A model generated the notes under the pieces. It worked only from the letters and a program-made list of their open reading frames with translations, had not been told where the DNA came from and made no database searches. A stretch of DNA of 64,000 nucleotides, taken from assembly GCF_017744695.1 (NCBI RefSeq), contig NZ_JAGIAS010000002.1, positions 558,001-622,000 of the forward strand, given 5' to 3'. Of the stretch, positions 27,079-34,988 are shown one piece after another. How positions within the stretch are numbered: position 1 is the first letter of the stretch; the number at the start of each line of letters is the position of its first letter. This stretch comes from Dyadobacter sp. (GTDB lineage Bacteria > Bacteroidota > Bacteroidia > Cytophagales > Spirosomataceae). The position numbers and the translations under genes are program-made.

Positions 27079-28548
27079 ATGACCCCCGCAAAACAAAACC
27101 GCCTGCCGTTAAGACAATTCCTGACCCTCCTGACATTCATTACATTCCTGACCACATGTACGACACTCGCCCAGGACGATCGTTTCGCAGAAGCGGAAAT
27201 CATTATGAAAAGGGCCAACGGCTTCCGGGGGATCTGGTACAGGAACCAGCCTTCGAATGACGAATATGTGTACAAATACAGCGGCGGGCTCGCGGTTTAC
27301 CCGGCCAATCACCGCCCGTTCGCCATTTATGCGAGGCAGGTAGATAAGACATTCTTCTGTTTTGGTGGCACCGACAGCGCCAATTCCGCCCTGTTGCACA
27401 ATGTCTCTTACTTCGATCACCGAACCGGCAAAGTAGCCAACCCGCTAACGATTCTGGACAAAAAAACGACCGACGCACATGATAACCCGGTGATTTCCAT
27501 CGACGATCGCGGTCATATCTGGACTTTCTCGACCTCGCATGGCATTTCGCGACCTTCCTACATTCATAGAAGCAAAAAGCCTTATGATATCAGTGATTTC
27601 AAACGGGTTAACGCCACGGAACTGGTCGATGGAAAGCCGCAGCCGTTTACCAACTTCTCCTATTTCCAGGTATATCCGGTAAAAGGGAGAGGATTCATTG
27701 CCCTTTTTACCAAATACAACAAAGCCGGCCAGCGCGTAATCGGGTACAATACGACGGCCGATGGTGTGCATTGGAATGAATGGAAAGTGCTCGCACATAT
27801 CGAGGAAGGGCATTACCAGATCAGCACGGAGCGAAATGGAAAAATCGGTGTCGCATTTGACTGTCATCCCAAAGGCAAAGGACTGAATTATCGCACCAAC
27901 CTGCATTACCTCGAAACATCGGATTTTGGCAAAACCTGGCAGAACATCGGACACGACACCGTGCAACTGCCCTTAACCAGCCGGCAGAACCCCGCTACCG
28001 TTCATGACTACGCGAATGAAAAGCGGAATTGCTACCTGCTCGACATCACGTTCGACCAGCACAACAAACCGGCGATCCTCGTCATTGCCAGCAAAGGTTA
28101 CGAAGCCGGCCCGGCCAACGGTCCGCGTGAATGGACGTTGTTCCGCCCCGGTAATCAGGGTTGGGAGCACCACATTGTGACGACGTCCGATAACAATTAC
28201 GATATGGGTTCTGTTTACCACATTTCCGGAAACAGCTGGCGGGTCGTAGGGCCTACCTACGACGGACCGCAGGCCTACAATCCGGGCGGGGAAGTGGCCA
28301 TGTGGCGGAGCGACGACGGCGGCGTGAATTGGGCTTTGGAAAGGCGCCTTACCCGGAACAGCCCGATGAACCACTCCTACGTGCGTAGGCCTGCGCACGC
28401 GCAAGATGGTTTTTACGCAATCTGGGCCGATGGCCATGGTCGGAAACCATCGGAATCGTTCATTTACTTTTCCAATGCCAATGGCGACGTATACCGGTTA
28501 CCGAGACAGGGCAAAGCAGCAATGCTGGTACCGGAACCCTTGAAATGA
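27079..28548 (+). CDS. Secreted BNR-repeat (BNR_4) protein
   Basis: A 489-residue protein with an N-terminal signal sequence (hydrophobic 12-28, ending TTLAQ). The mature part reads as a beta-propeller with sialidase-type strands: GIWYRNQPSNDEYVYKYSGGL, DDRGHIWTFSTSHG, YYFQVYPVKG-like, SDFGKTWQNIG, SDDGGVNWALERR. This matches the BNR_4 family, which contains proteins of unknown activity and some polysaccharide lyases such as ulvan lyases. No sialidase RIP/Asp-box set is complete, so neuraminidase activity should not be assumed. It stands alone, ends at a terminator hairpin and is convergent with the glycine-zipper gene. Confidence 0.82.
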   Translation: MTPAKQNRLPLRQFLTLLTFITFLTTCTTLAQDDRFAEAEIIMKRANGFRGIWYRNQPSNDEYVYKYSGGLAVYPANHRPFAIYARQVDKTFFCFGGTDSANSALLHNVSYFDHRTGKVANPLTILDKKTTDAHDNPVISIDDRGHIWTFSTSHGISRPSYIHRSKKPYDISDFKRVNATELVDGKPQPFTNFSYFQVYPVKGRGFIALFTKYNKAGQRVIGYNTTADGVHWNEWKVLAHIEEGHYQISTERNGKIGVAFDCHPKGKGLNYRTNLHYLETSDFGKTWQNIGHDTVQLPLTSRQNPATVHDYANEKRNCYLLDITFDQHNKPAILVIASKGYEAGPANGPREWTLFRPGNQGWEHHIVTTSDNNYDMGSVYHISGNSWRVVGPTYDGPQAYNPGGEVAMWRSDDGGVNWALERRLTRNSPMNHSYVRRPAHAQDGFYAIWADGHGRKPSESFIYFSNANGDVYRLPRQGKAAMLVPEPLK

Positions 28549-28556
28549 GCAGGCAC

Positions 28557-28586
28557 AAAAAAATTGCCGGCCTTACGACCGGCAAT
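28557..28586 (-). terminator. Rho-independent terminator for the glycine-zipper gene
   Basis: ATTGCCGG (28563-28570) pairs with CCGGCAAT (28579-28586). On the minus strand the hairpin is followed by a run of T, since the plus strand has A residues at 28556-28563. Confidence 0.75.
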
Positions 28587-28612
28587 CCGAATCTATATAG
28601 CGTATGTGATTA

Positions 28613-29074
28613 TTATTGCTGTTGCTGACGTTTCTTCTTCACGGAGTGGTCGACAATCGCGCCTGTACCAGCCCCCACGCCCGCGCCAATTACCGTACCG
28701 ATCAGCGCACCTTCTACATGCTTCTTGTTCACGATCGCGCCCGTAATGGCACCCGTGCCCGCTCCTACCAGTGCGCCTTTGGCCGTATGGCTCCATTTCT
28801 TTTTAGCCGGGGCCGATGCGGCAGCCGGTGCGCTTGCAACGGCCTGAGTGTGGTTTGTTGCCTCATTTTTCTCAAGATCTTCCCACTTTTCTGCTTCCTT
28901 GCGTTGCGCTTGCAAAGCATTCATTGAATCTATGATGGCTTGTTTTTCCATGACCACACGCATGGAGTCAATGGTTTTTTGTTGTGATTTCAAGAGTGCT
29001 TCCTGCTTGTCTGACTGCGTGTTACAAGCTACCATTACTGAGGCAGCGAATAACATCGAAATAACAGCTTTCAT
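28613..29074 (-). CDS. Glycine-zipper lipoprotein
   Basis: About 153 residues from the ATG at 29074. A lipoprotein signal with the cysteine in MVACNTQSD is followed by a coiled coil (SQQKTIDSMRVVMEKQAI, LQAQRKEAEKWEDLEKN) and a C-terminal YMGG-type glycine zipper: GALVGAGTGAITGAIVNKK and GALIGTVIGAGVGAGTGAIV. Such zippers insert into or oligomerise in membranes, and the closest general picture is an outer-membrane lipoprotein with a stress or envelope-integrity role. The tail is basic (KKKRQQQQ). Monocistronic, with its own terminator. Confidence 0.85.
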   Translation of the reverse strand: MKAVISMLFAASVMVACNTQSDKQEALLKSQQKTIDSMRVVMEKQAIIDSMNALQAQRKEAEKWEDLEKNEATNHTQAVASAPAAASAPAKKKWSHTAKGALVGAGTGAITGAIVNKKHVEGALIGTVIGAGVGAGTGAIVDHSVKKKRQQQQ

Positions 29075-29249
29075 CTTTGGTGTTTGGATGGTTATACCCA
29101 TATTTCAGCCAAAACTATGCCAAACATGCCACTCCGGGCAATTATTTGCGCATTTGCCCCACAGCCTACCGGTAAATAACAAACGATTGAGTAGATCAGG
29201 GATAGTAGCTAACTTGTAGAACTACCTCGATTCTTAAACACCACCGCTC

Positions 29250-30617
29250 ATGGAAGGTATAATCAACGACGACCTCGATCAGCAATCGCAGCGGCCCGGG
29301 CTAAACGGCCCGCGACCGTTTTTCACGAAAGGCACGAAAGTGACCGTCACCCGGGCGGAAAATGACGGACGTACCGTTTGGTACATTACCGCCGACGGAA
29401 CGAAAGTGATCGGGAACAAAGTGGAACTCGACGCCTATTCCGGCTTGTCAACCAATGACAAAGCCCATTTCTTCATCTGTTACCGGGCCAGCAAAGCCGG
29501 CATTCCGGTGATCGATATGGCTGATGCCCCTAGCAAGCTCTCATTCGCCAACCTTCCGCCCTCGCCCAACCTTCCTTTCAGGGTAAATGAGCTGTTTCCC
29601 GAGGTATTTGCAACAGGTGTAACGCAGGCTGCCGCCAAGCTCCCTGAGTCGCGAAAACACGTTTTTGTATACATTCATGGCTTCGACTGGGAACCCGGCC
29701 TGAAACTGGACCTCGTACCGCAATTTGTACAGAGCTATTTCGCCCACCCCGATAATACCGTCGCCAATGTGCTTTACTTCGGCTGGCCATCGTACGGCTG
29801 GCGCAAGAAGGCCGACGACCGTTCGATCGGCTACGGAGAGCAGTTTACCAGAAACGGTTTGTTCGAATACTTTGAAGTACTCTCTCGAAAGCTGAAAGAA
29901 GCCGGAAAAACGCTGAACCTGGTGGTGCACTCATTCGGACATCAGCTGCTGAACGGCATGATCAACCCCGGCGAAGGCCACAGTATCCCGACCGGCATTT
30001 TCGAGAACATATTCCTCATGGCCTCGGATGTGACGCACCTGGCCGTTCAAAAAGGTGGCGTGCAACTGAGAAACATGCGGAGGAAGTTCAGAGGACCGCA
30101 TTTTCACTACAACTACGCCCCGCTGAAACAGCTCGGCAAGCACGTCCATATTTACTACGACCCGAGTGATTACCTGTTGTACGTCAGTTCCAAACAGTTC
30201 AACCTCAACGCAAATACCGCGGAGTTCAATCCGCGTCCCGACGCCGATGGCCTCACCACCGATTTCCGGAACCTGGGCACCTACGGCGACCAGATTTTCA
30301 AAAATGACCCCAGCATCGAACTCGAAGAAGGTTTCAATTTCTATAATGTACTGGATATCATCAAAGAAAGCACCGGCCCGGATGCCGACCCGCTGTTTTA
30401 TCCTTTTCTGGAAAATACCGACGCCGCTATGGCCAAAGCACAAACCGGCGATTATAGCGGCATTAACCTGCTGAAAACATTCTGGGACAGGCATTACCTC
30501 ATGACCCATCACGCGTACCTGTTCAGTTGCAGGCCCGTGGTCGCTCACGTGCTGCAAAGGCTCGCAGGCGTACCCGTGGAACCGTCTGTGAGCGAGGAAG
30601 AAGCGCCTATGGTATAG
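29250..30617 (+). CDS. DUF900-type alpha/beta hydrolase
   Basis: A 455-residue cytosolic protein without signal peptide. The hydrolase core contains the oxyanion-type segment VFVYIHGFDWEPG, VLYFGWPSYGW and the nucleophile elbow LNLVVHSFGHQLL with Ser in HSFGH, as in DUF900 (esterase-like) proteins. A probable acidic residue (YYDPSDYLL) and a late His (NLGTYGDQIF region or HAYLFSC) complete the triad but were not assigned firmly. The substrate is unknown. It is followed by a large palindromic repeat. Confidence 0.8.
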   Translation: MEGIINDDLDQQSQRPGLNGPRPFFTKGTKVTVTRAENDGRTVWYITADGTKVIGNKVELDAYSGLSTNDKAHFFICYRASKAGIPVIDMADAPSKLSFANLPPSPNLPFRVNELFPEVFATGVTQAAAKLPESRKHVFVYIHGFDWEPGLKLDLVPQFVQSYFAHPDNTVANVLYFGWPSYGWRKKADDRSIGYGEQFTRNGLFEYFEVLSRKLKEAGKTLNLVVHSFGHQLLNGMINPGEGHSIPTGIFENIFLMASDVTHLAVQKGGVQLRNMRRKFRGPHFHYNYAPLKQLGKHVHIYYDPSDYLLYVSSKQFNLNANTAEFNPRPDADGLTTDFRNLGTYGDQIFKNDPSIELEEGFNFYNVLDIIKESTGPDADPLFYPFLENTDAAMAKAQTGDYSGINLLKTFWDRHYLMTHHAYLFSCRPVVAHVLQRLAGVPVEPSVSEEEAPMV

Positions 30618-30640
30618 GAGGTTTAACGTCACACTGAGCG

Positions 30641-30728
30641 GACCGCCGGGCGGTCGAAGCAACTGTCAGCCTGAGCGGAGTCGAAGGCCTTCATAGCAAC
30701 GGCCTTCGACTCCGCTCAGGCTGACAGT
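30641..30728. repeat. Perfect 28-bp inverted repeat (CTGAGCGGAGTCGAAGG family) with adjacent small hairpin
   Basis: Arms at 30662-30689 and 30701-30728 are perfect complements around an 11-base loop; the core is CTGAGCGGAGTCGAAGG. A smaller hairpin GACCGCC-G-GGCGGTC lies at 30641-30655. It separates two convergent genes and could terminate both. Related copies are at 33642-33696 and 63934-63962. Confidence 0.9.
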
Positions 30729-30748
30729 CAAAATACGTTGAGCGCAAG

Positions 30749-31387
30749 TCACCGCTGTACAGGCAACCAAACCTCCCTCGTCGCCTCCTTACCGGACGAT
30801 AACTCGACCAGCGACAGTAAATATTCATTTTCAGGCTGTCCACTTTCCTTTACCAGATGCTGAAACGCCGCTTGCGCTGCCGGGAAGGCCGCTGTGAGAT
30901 CGAGTTTCCATGCGCCGTTTTCTTTGTTGAACTCAAATGCGAGTGGCGTCTTTTGGCCGCGCACCAGCAATTCGCCCGACGCGAAATTGCCATTCACCTT
31001 CACCACGCCCACCTCGTTGTTGATCACCGAACTCTTTCCTACCATGCCCATTTTAATCGCCGTTACCAGCAATTGCCTGCCATTCGTGGTCATAATCTCC
31101 TCTTTCGGAATACGGTGACGAACGATCAGGACCATGAGCTTATCCATCAAAGAAAGCCCATCGACTTTCAACGAATCTGCGGTCTTCACTTTTTCAAGGA
31201 TATCGCCGTAATAGTTGATTGTCTTCGTATCAACCAGTCCGGCAGCCTCCTCGCCCTTGTCATTCAGGATCGCTGACTTATAGTCTTCAAATGTTTTCCT
31301 GACTTGCTTTTCCTCCGTTTGCTGCGCGGTAGTCAGCAGCGGCATCAGGAAGAGGCCCAGGAAATTAATGCGAATAAAAGTCTTCAT
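30749..31387 (-). CDS. Secreted protein of unknown function
   Basis: About 212 residues from the ATG at 31387 (MKTFIRINFLGLFLMPLLTTAQQ), giving a clean signal peptide. The mature part starts EEKQVRKTFEDYKSAILNDKGEEAAGLVD and later has GVVKVNGNFASGELLV and FEFNKENGAWKLDLTAA, which resembles an NTF2/DUF4878-like fold. No catalytic residues were recognised. Directly upstream of the start is a perfect 25-bp tandem duplication (31386-31435), in the leader or promoter. Confidence 0.75.
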   Translation of the reverse strand: MKTFIRINFLGLFLMPLLTTAQQTEEKQVRKTFEDYKSAILNDKGEEAAGLVDTKTINYYGDILEKVKTADSLKVDGLSLMDKLMVLIVRHRIPKEEIMTTNGRQLLVTAIKMGMVGKSSVINNEVGVVKVNGNFASGELLVRGQKTPLAFEFNKENGAWKLDLTAAFPAAQAAFQHLVKESGQPENEYLLSLVELSSGKEATREVWLPVQR

Positions 31388-31435
31388 TGTGTAGTTGGGA
31401 ATTGAAAAAAATTGTGTAGTTGGGAATTGAAAAAA
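31386..31435. repeat. Perfect 25-bp tandem duplication in a gene leader
   Basis: Two exact copies (31386-31410, 31411-31435) of a unit containing GTGTAGTTGGGAATTG and ending in six A. It overlaps the first two bases of the start codon of the secreted protein on the minus strand. Confidence 0.92.
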
Positions 31436-31487
31436 AAGGACGCGAAGATAGCCCGATTGCATTAAAAAAGTGACCTTCGAAAAAACG

Positions 31488-31940
31488 TTAAGCTCTTTCC
31501 AGCATCTGTTTTAAATGCAAATTCCTCTTCTGCAAGAACTTTCTCATGTATTTCTCCAAATACAACTTGTCGAAAAGATCACCTAAAACACCCAACGGCA
31601 TTTCATACCGAAATATGTCGGTCATGATTGTAGCTCCATTTTCTTCCACAAAATGATGCTCGTGCAGCATGCTTTTAAAAGCGCCTTTGACCATTCTGTC
31701 TTCAAAAAATGTTGGCCTCGACATTCGGACAATCTCAACCGTAAGCCGCTGCCTGACGCCCAAATGTTTTGCCTCCCAGGTCACTACGTCGCCCGCTTCA
31801 AACAAGCCGGACATGCGACCCGCCACCACCTTCTCACGCGTGCCAGCCGTGGACGACAAATGCGCGTCAACACTTCGCGCTGCGTCGAAACAGGCATCTA
31901 TCGGTGCGTGAATCAGTGTCGTTAAATGGATCGTTGCCAT
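31488..31940 (-). CDS. SRPBCC-fold protein (polyketide cyclase/START-like)
   Basis: A 150-residue protein of the SRPBCC superfamily: IHLTTLIHAPIDACFDAARSVDAH at the start, GDVVTWEAKHLGVRQRLTVEI in the sheet, TIMTDIFRYEMPLGVLGDL and the C-terminal helix YLEKYMRKFLQKRNLHLKQML. It is close to the ligand-binding cell-division-inhibitor-like SRPBCC proteins of Bacteroidota. It begins two bases after the end of the upstream secreted-protein gene, so the two are an operon. Ligand unknown. Confidence 0.85.
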   Translation of the reverse strand: MATIHLTTLIHAPIDACFDAARSVDAHLSSTAGTREKVVAGRMSGLFEAGDVVTWEAKHLGVRQRLTVEIVRMSRPTFFEDRMVKGAFKSMLHEHHFVEENGATIMTDIFRYEMPLGVLGDLFDKLYLEKYMRKFLQKRNLHLKQMLERA

Positions 31941-31942
31941 GT

Positions 31943-32734
31943 CTAGTTCAAATGCTTCAATACGTTACCATCCCAAATGCCTTTGTAAGTCTCATTCAAT
32001 CCTTCGATTTCAATGCGGAACGTGTGATCCTTCTCATTGTATCGGGACTTAATGACGTTATCGCTCTCGTCCAGGAACTCGTTACCGTAATAAAATGGAA
32101 GTTCCTCGCTCACGAAGCGCGTTTTGATACCGCCATTTTGCATATCAAAAATCGCGATGTGGAAATGCTCGGGATAGCCTTTATCGGCGTACATTTCGTA
32201 GCCTGTGTCTTGCGATGCCACCATGAAAAGCTGTTTGTGATACATCAAAGGGTAGCGGTAATCGAAGGTGTGCGGCCGAAAATCGGTGTAATAGCGCTTG
32301 CCGTCAATGAGCACGGAATACCAAAGATCGAACGTGAAACTTTCCTGGCCATTTACTTTTTGACTATAAACCTGGTTATGAAAAATCGTATCCACGATCG
32401 CCAGTGACGGGTTCACCAGTTTACCGGCAATATCGTCAGGCTCAGTCTTTTTCATCGATTTAAACAGCAAAATACCGCCCGGCCGGGGACAGATGAGCGC
32501 CAGATCGGGGTCGGGTTTTTGCACGAATGTCTGCGCCGGAATCTCCGTTTTCACCTCCGCGAGCGCCTTCGCGTCCGTACTCGCGGGTGTGTAGGAGCCG
32601 TTTTGGATATTAAAATTGAATGGCGCCACAACGAATTGCTGCGCCGACGCGTGAAATGTACCCGCGACGAGGACAGAAATCAGGCAGCATACAAACTGCG
32701 CAATCCGGGCAACCGTTGGGTGATGAAAAGTCAT
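31943..32734 (-). CDS. Secreted protein of unknown function
   Basis: About 263 residues starting at the ATG at 32734; the much longer frame extending to 33520 lies antisense to the MBL-fold gene and is rejected. The signal peptide ends FHASAQQ. Mature features include PFNFNIQNGSYTP, ICPRPGGILLFKSMKK, WYSVLIDGKRYYTDFRPHTF and MYHKQLFMVASQD. No family was recognised. The gene is followed after two bases by the SRPBCC gene. Confidence 0.72.
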   Translation of the reverse strand: MTFHHPTVARIAQFVCCLISVLVAGTFHASAQQFVVAPFNFNIQNGSYTPASTDAKALAEVKTEIPAQTFVQKPDPDLALICPRPGGILLFKSMKKTEPDDIAGKLVNPSLAIVDTIFHNQVYSQKVNGQESFTFDLWYSVLIDGKRYYTDFRPHTFDYRYPLMYHKQLFMVASQDTGYEMYADKGYPEHFHIAIFDMQNGGIKTRFVSEELPFYYGNEFLDESDNVIKSRYNEKDHTFRIEIEGLNETYKGIWDGNVLKHLN

Positions 32735-32819
32735 TCCATTTCGCTTTAAACAATGCGGCTGCAAGCTAAACAAGTATGGCACTTCGCTATTAAAAAGCGA
32801 TGAAAAAATCCCCGAAAAC

Positions 32820-32849
32820 TTGCTTGCGGGCCGGCAAAGCCTAAATTTG
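32820..32849 (+). promoter_or_regulatory. Bacteroidota-type promoter
   Basis: A TTG at 32820-32822, 19 bases and TAAATTTG (32842-32849) fit the Bacteroidota consensus. The MBL-fold gene starts 23 bases downstream. Confidence 0.6.
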
Positions 32850-32872
32850 ATTTCTCTAAAAACAAACAAAAC

Positions 32873-33628
32873 ATGAAAACGACTTTCACCTTTTTGCTCC
32901 TGTTCGCAGTCTCGCTTTGCTGGGCGCAGCTTCCCAAACCCGATGAAATTGCCACCTCCAAAGGTCCGCTCAAAATCCAGCCGCTCAACCACGCCACGCT
33001 CGCGCTCACGTGGAACGGCAAAACCATCTACGCCGACCCCTACCAGGCCCCTAAAACCTTCGTAGGCATCGCCAAACCCGACCTGATCGTGATCACCGAC
33101 ATCCACGGCGACCATTTCGACCCGGCTTCCCTCGACGCCCTCGACCTGACCAACACCGTGATCGTTGCGCCCCAAGCCGTCGTCGACAAAATGTCCGACG
33201 CCCTGAAAGCCAAAACGACCGTCCTCGCCAACGGCGCCAACACCGAAAAGCTCGGCATCTCCATCACCGCCATCCCGATGTACAACCTGCCCGAAACCGC
33301 CGACTCGCGCCACACCAAAGGCCGTGGCAACGGCTACGTCCTCAAAATGGGCGGCAAGTCCGTCTACCTCAGCGGGGATACCTCCGGCGTGCCGGAAATG
33401 AAGGCTTTGAAGAATATCGATGTGGCATTTGTATGCATGAATTTGCCTTATACGATGGATATTAATGAGGCCGCTGCCACCGTGCTGACATTCAAGCCGA
33501 AGGTTGTTTACCCCTACCACTATCGCGGCCAGAAGGGGTTTAGTGATACCGAGGCGTTTAAGAAGTTGGTGAATGAGAAGGATAAGGGGATTGATGTGCG
33601 GGTGAGGGATTGGTATACGGTGAAGTGA
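32873..33628 (+). CDS. Secreted UlaG-like MBL-fold hydrolase
   Basis: A 251-residue protein with a signal peptide ending LCWAQ. The metallo-beta-lactamase fold is shown by LKIQPLNHATLALTWNGKTIYADPY, the metal motif ITDIHGDHFD (D76, H78, D80, H81) and later YLSGDTSGVPEM and VYPYHYRGQKG. The first His of the usual HxHxDH is Asp here, as in related Bacteroidota proteins. It belongs to the UlaG-like/MBL-fold hydrolase group, not the true beta-lactamases. A consensus promoter precedes it. Substrate unknown. Confidence 0.88.
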   Translation: MKTTFTFLLLFAVSLCWAQLPKPDEIATSKGPLKIQPLNHATLALTWNGKTIYADPYQAPKTFVGIAKPDLIVITDIHGDHFDPASLDALDLTNTVIVAPQAVVDKMSDALKAKTTVLANGANTEKLGISITAIPMYNLPETADSRHTKGRGNGYVLKMGGKSVYLSGDTSGVPEMKALKNIDVAFVCMNLPYTMDINEAAATVLTFKPKVVYPYHYRGQKGFSDTEAFKKLVNEKDKGIDVRVRDWYTVK

Positions 33629-33641
33629 CGTCGTGCATATG

Positions 33642-33696
33642 CTTCGACTGCGCTCAGCATGACAAATGCGTTATGTCAGTCTGAGCGCAGTCGAAG
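33642..33696. repeat. 16-bp inverted repeat, CTGAGCGCAGTCGAAG family
   Basis: CTTCGACTGCGCTCAG (33642-33657) and its complement (33681-33696), with partly pairing ATGACA/TGTCA next to them. It lies just after the MBL-fold gene and is related to the repeat at 30662-30728. Confidence 0.88.
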
Positions 33697-33759
33697 ACAG
33701 TCCATACCAAGCAATGTTTCCTCCCTTCGATCAACGGAGGGATTTGTTGTGCGCAATGT

Positions 33760-33774
33760 TACCAATTTTTGGTA
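33760..33774. promoter_or_regulatory. Candidate operator of the parD-like antitoxin
   Basis: TACCAA, TTT and TTGGTA form a perfect dyad 34 bases before the antitoxin ATG. ParD-type antitoxins commonly autoregulate through such sites. Confidence 0.5.
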
Positions 33775-33807
33775 CTTTTAATAAATTAGCTACTCAGCAA
33801 ATTGATC

Positions 33808-34053
33808 ATGACTAAAAACACATCTATTTCCATCGGCCCTCATTTTGACACATTTATCCAGAATCAGATCGAAACGGGCCGCTATGCCTCTACCAGCGAG
33901 GTTGTAAGGGCCGGCTTGCGTTTGCTCGAAAAAGAAGAAGAGAAACTGAAACTTTTACGGCAGGCTCTGATAGAAGGCGAGCAAAGCGGTTGGATTGAAG
34001 ATTTCGATCCGGAAGCATTTAAAGCCCGCATGCGCACTAAACGAAAATCATAA
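33808..34053 (+). CDS. ParD/CC2985-family antitoxin
   Basis: An 81-residue protein from the ATG at 33808. The ribbon-helix-helix part is TSISIGPHFDTFIQNQIETGRYASTSEVVRAGLRLLE, followed by a charged toxin-binding tail (EKLKLLRQALIEGEQSGWIEDFDPEAFKARM). GRYASTSEVVR is the family signature. It overlaps nothing and is directly followed by the start of a ParE toxin gene, which is broken. The antitoxin itself looks intact and has its own candidate operator. Confidence 0.9.
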   Translation: MTKNTSISIGPHFDTFIQNQIETGRYASTSEVVRAGLRLLEKEEEKLKLLRQALIEGEQSGWIEDFDPEAFKARMRTKRKS

Positions 34054-34110
34054 ATGGGGACATTTCGGCTAAGCCGTCGAGCAGCATCAGACTTGGAGGA
34101 TATCTGTGAC
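34054..34110 (+). pseudogene. Remnant of ParE toxin gene (N-terminus only)
   Basis: Right after the antitoxin stop, MGTFRLSRRAASDLEDICD matches the start of ParE/RelE-type toxins (helix 1, AxxDLxxI). From about 34110 the frame no longer resembles ParE; it runs on antisense over the next gene to a stop at 34237-34239. The toxin core is missing, so only the first ~17-19 codons remain. The break lies within about 40 bases of the 3' end of the PsbP-like gene. Confidence 0.72.
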
Positions 34111-34148
34111 ATACGATCGGAGGCGGACTATCGAAGGTCTCACACCCC

Positions 34149-34673
34149 TTACTTCATGGAAAGCGCCCCCAACATCTTCTCCGCAGTCTCCCGGTACCCC
34201 TCAAACTTCGACACTTCACTTGTGAAAGTCGCCAGATAAGCCATATCGTTTTTGATAAAACATACGGCCAGCACTTTCAATTTAAATGTCCCCTGTGAAA
34301 ATTCGTAAGACAGCCGGTATTCCTCGCGCCCATTGCTATTCATGACCTTGGACTCCAACAGCTTCCCATCGCTGAACATTGCTTTGATCTGCTGCTCAGA
34401 TATTTCCTTGTATTTTTGAATATCAATTTGATGGCCAGCCAGGTTTTGGATCATCACATTCAGATTATCGCTGAATTTATCTTCAGGGCCTTCTAACGGA
34501 GAGAAAAAGAACACTTTGGTATTCATCGTACCCGACGTATCCACGCGCCAGTCGGAAGGATATGAAATTGTAAAATCGCTTCTCGAAAACCCTTTAAAAT
34601 CATCGCGAACCAACGATTGCCCATTTACGGAGCAAACAATCAGGCGGAAAACAAGCGGTAGTAAAATCTTCAT
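34149..34673 (-). CDS. Secreted PsbP-like protein
   Basis: About 174 residues from the ATG at 34673 (MKILLPLVFRLIVCSVNGQS), giving a signal peptide. The mature protein contains FTISYPSDWRVDTSGTMNTKVFFFSP and DNLNVMIQNLAG, followed by YLATFTSEVSKFEGYRETAEKML, typical of the bacterial PsbP-like (PsbP_2) domain. These are small periplasmic proteins of unknown job. The 3' end faces the broken ParE gene. Confidence 0.8.
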   Translation of the reverse strand: MKILLPLVFRLIVCSVNGQSLVRDDFKGFSRSDFTISYPSDWRVDTSGTMNTKVFFFSPLEGPEDKFSDNLNVMIQNLAGHQIDIQKYKEISEQQIKAMFSDGKLLESKVMNSNGREEYRLSYEFSQGTFKLKVLAVCFIKNDMAYLATFTSEVSKFEGYRETAEKMLGALSMK

Positions 34674-34748
34674 AAATCGACACGATATTTTTCCGCATAA
34701 TAGCATTAAATATCTATTTGGCGGCATTTTCCACCTCCAATTTCCTCG

Positions 34749-34988
34749 TCACCGCCTCCGCACCGTCGCTGGCTCCGGCTCCTCCACTGGGTTAAGAGTA
34801 ATCTCCAATTTATTGCCTAAACATTTCACGGTCACTTCGTCGCCGCATTCGAAGCCGGCTTCTTGAAGCCATTTGCCACAGAGGCGGATTTCGGGAATGA
34901 GGGCGTACTTGTATACACGTGGGAGGTATTTACTGTAAACTGTGAGACCACGTTCAGTGGGGGCGGGAGATATTTTTCTGTGTGGCAT
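34749..34988 (-). CDS. SymE-like type I toxin
   Basis: A 79-residue protein from the ATG at 34988 (MPHRKISPAPTERG). IPEIRLCGKWLQEAGFECGDEVTVKCLGNKLEITL is the SymE signature (LxGKWLxxAGFxxGxxVxV), an AbrB-like fold related to the E. coli SOS toxin SymE, which condenses the nucleoid and affects RNA. In E. coli it is repressed by an antisense RNA (symR) over the 5' leader; the AT-rich region 34989-35190 would be the place for such an RNA, but none can be shown from sequence. It lies at the edge of the AT-rich accessory block. Confidence 0.85.
   Translation of the reverse strand: MPHRKISPAPTERGLTVYSKYLPRVYKYALIPEIRLCGKWLQEAGFECGDEVTVKCLGNKLEITLNPVEEPEPATVRRR

Noticed and set aside
27079..28548. 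Sialidase annotation for the BNR-repeat protein
   Set aside because: The catalytic residues and Asp-box set of sialidases are not complete; only the propeller fold is supported.
32735..33520. N-terminal extension of the secreted protein gene at 31943
   Set aside because: It runs antisense through the MBL-fold gene, and a good signal peptide starts at 32734.
34111..34239. Continuation of the ParE-like frame
   Set aside because: It no longer resembles ParE and is antisense to the PsbP-like gene.
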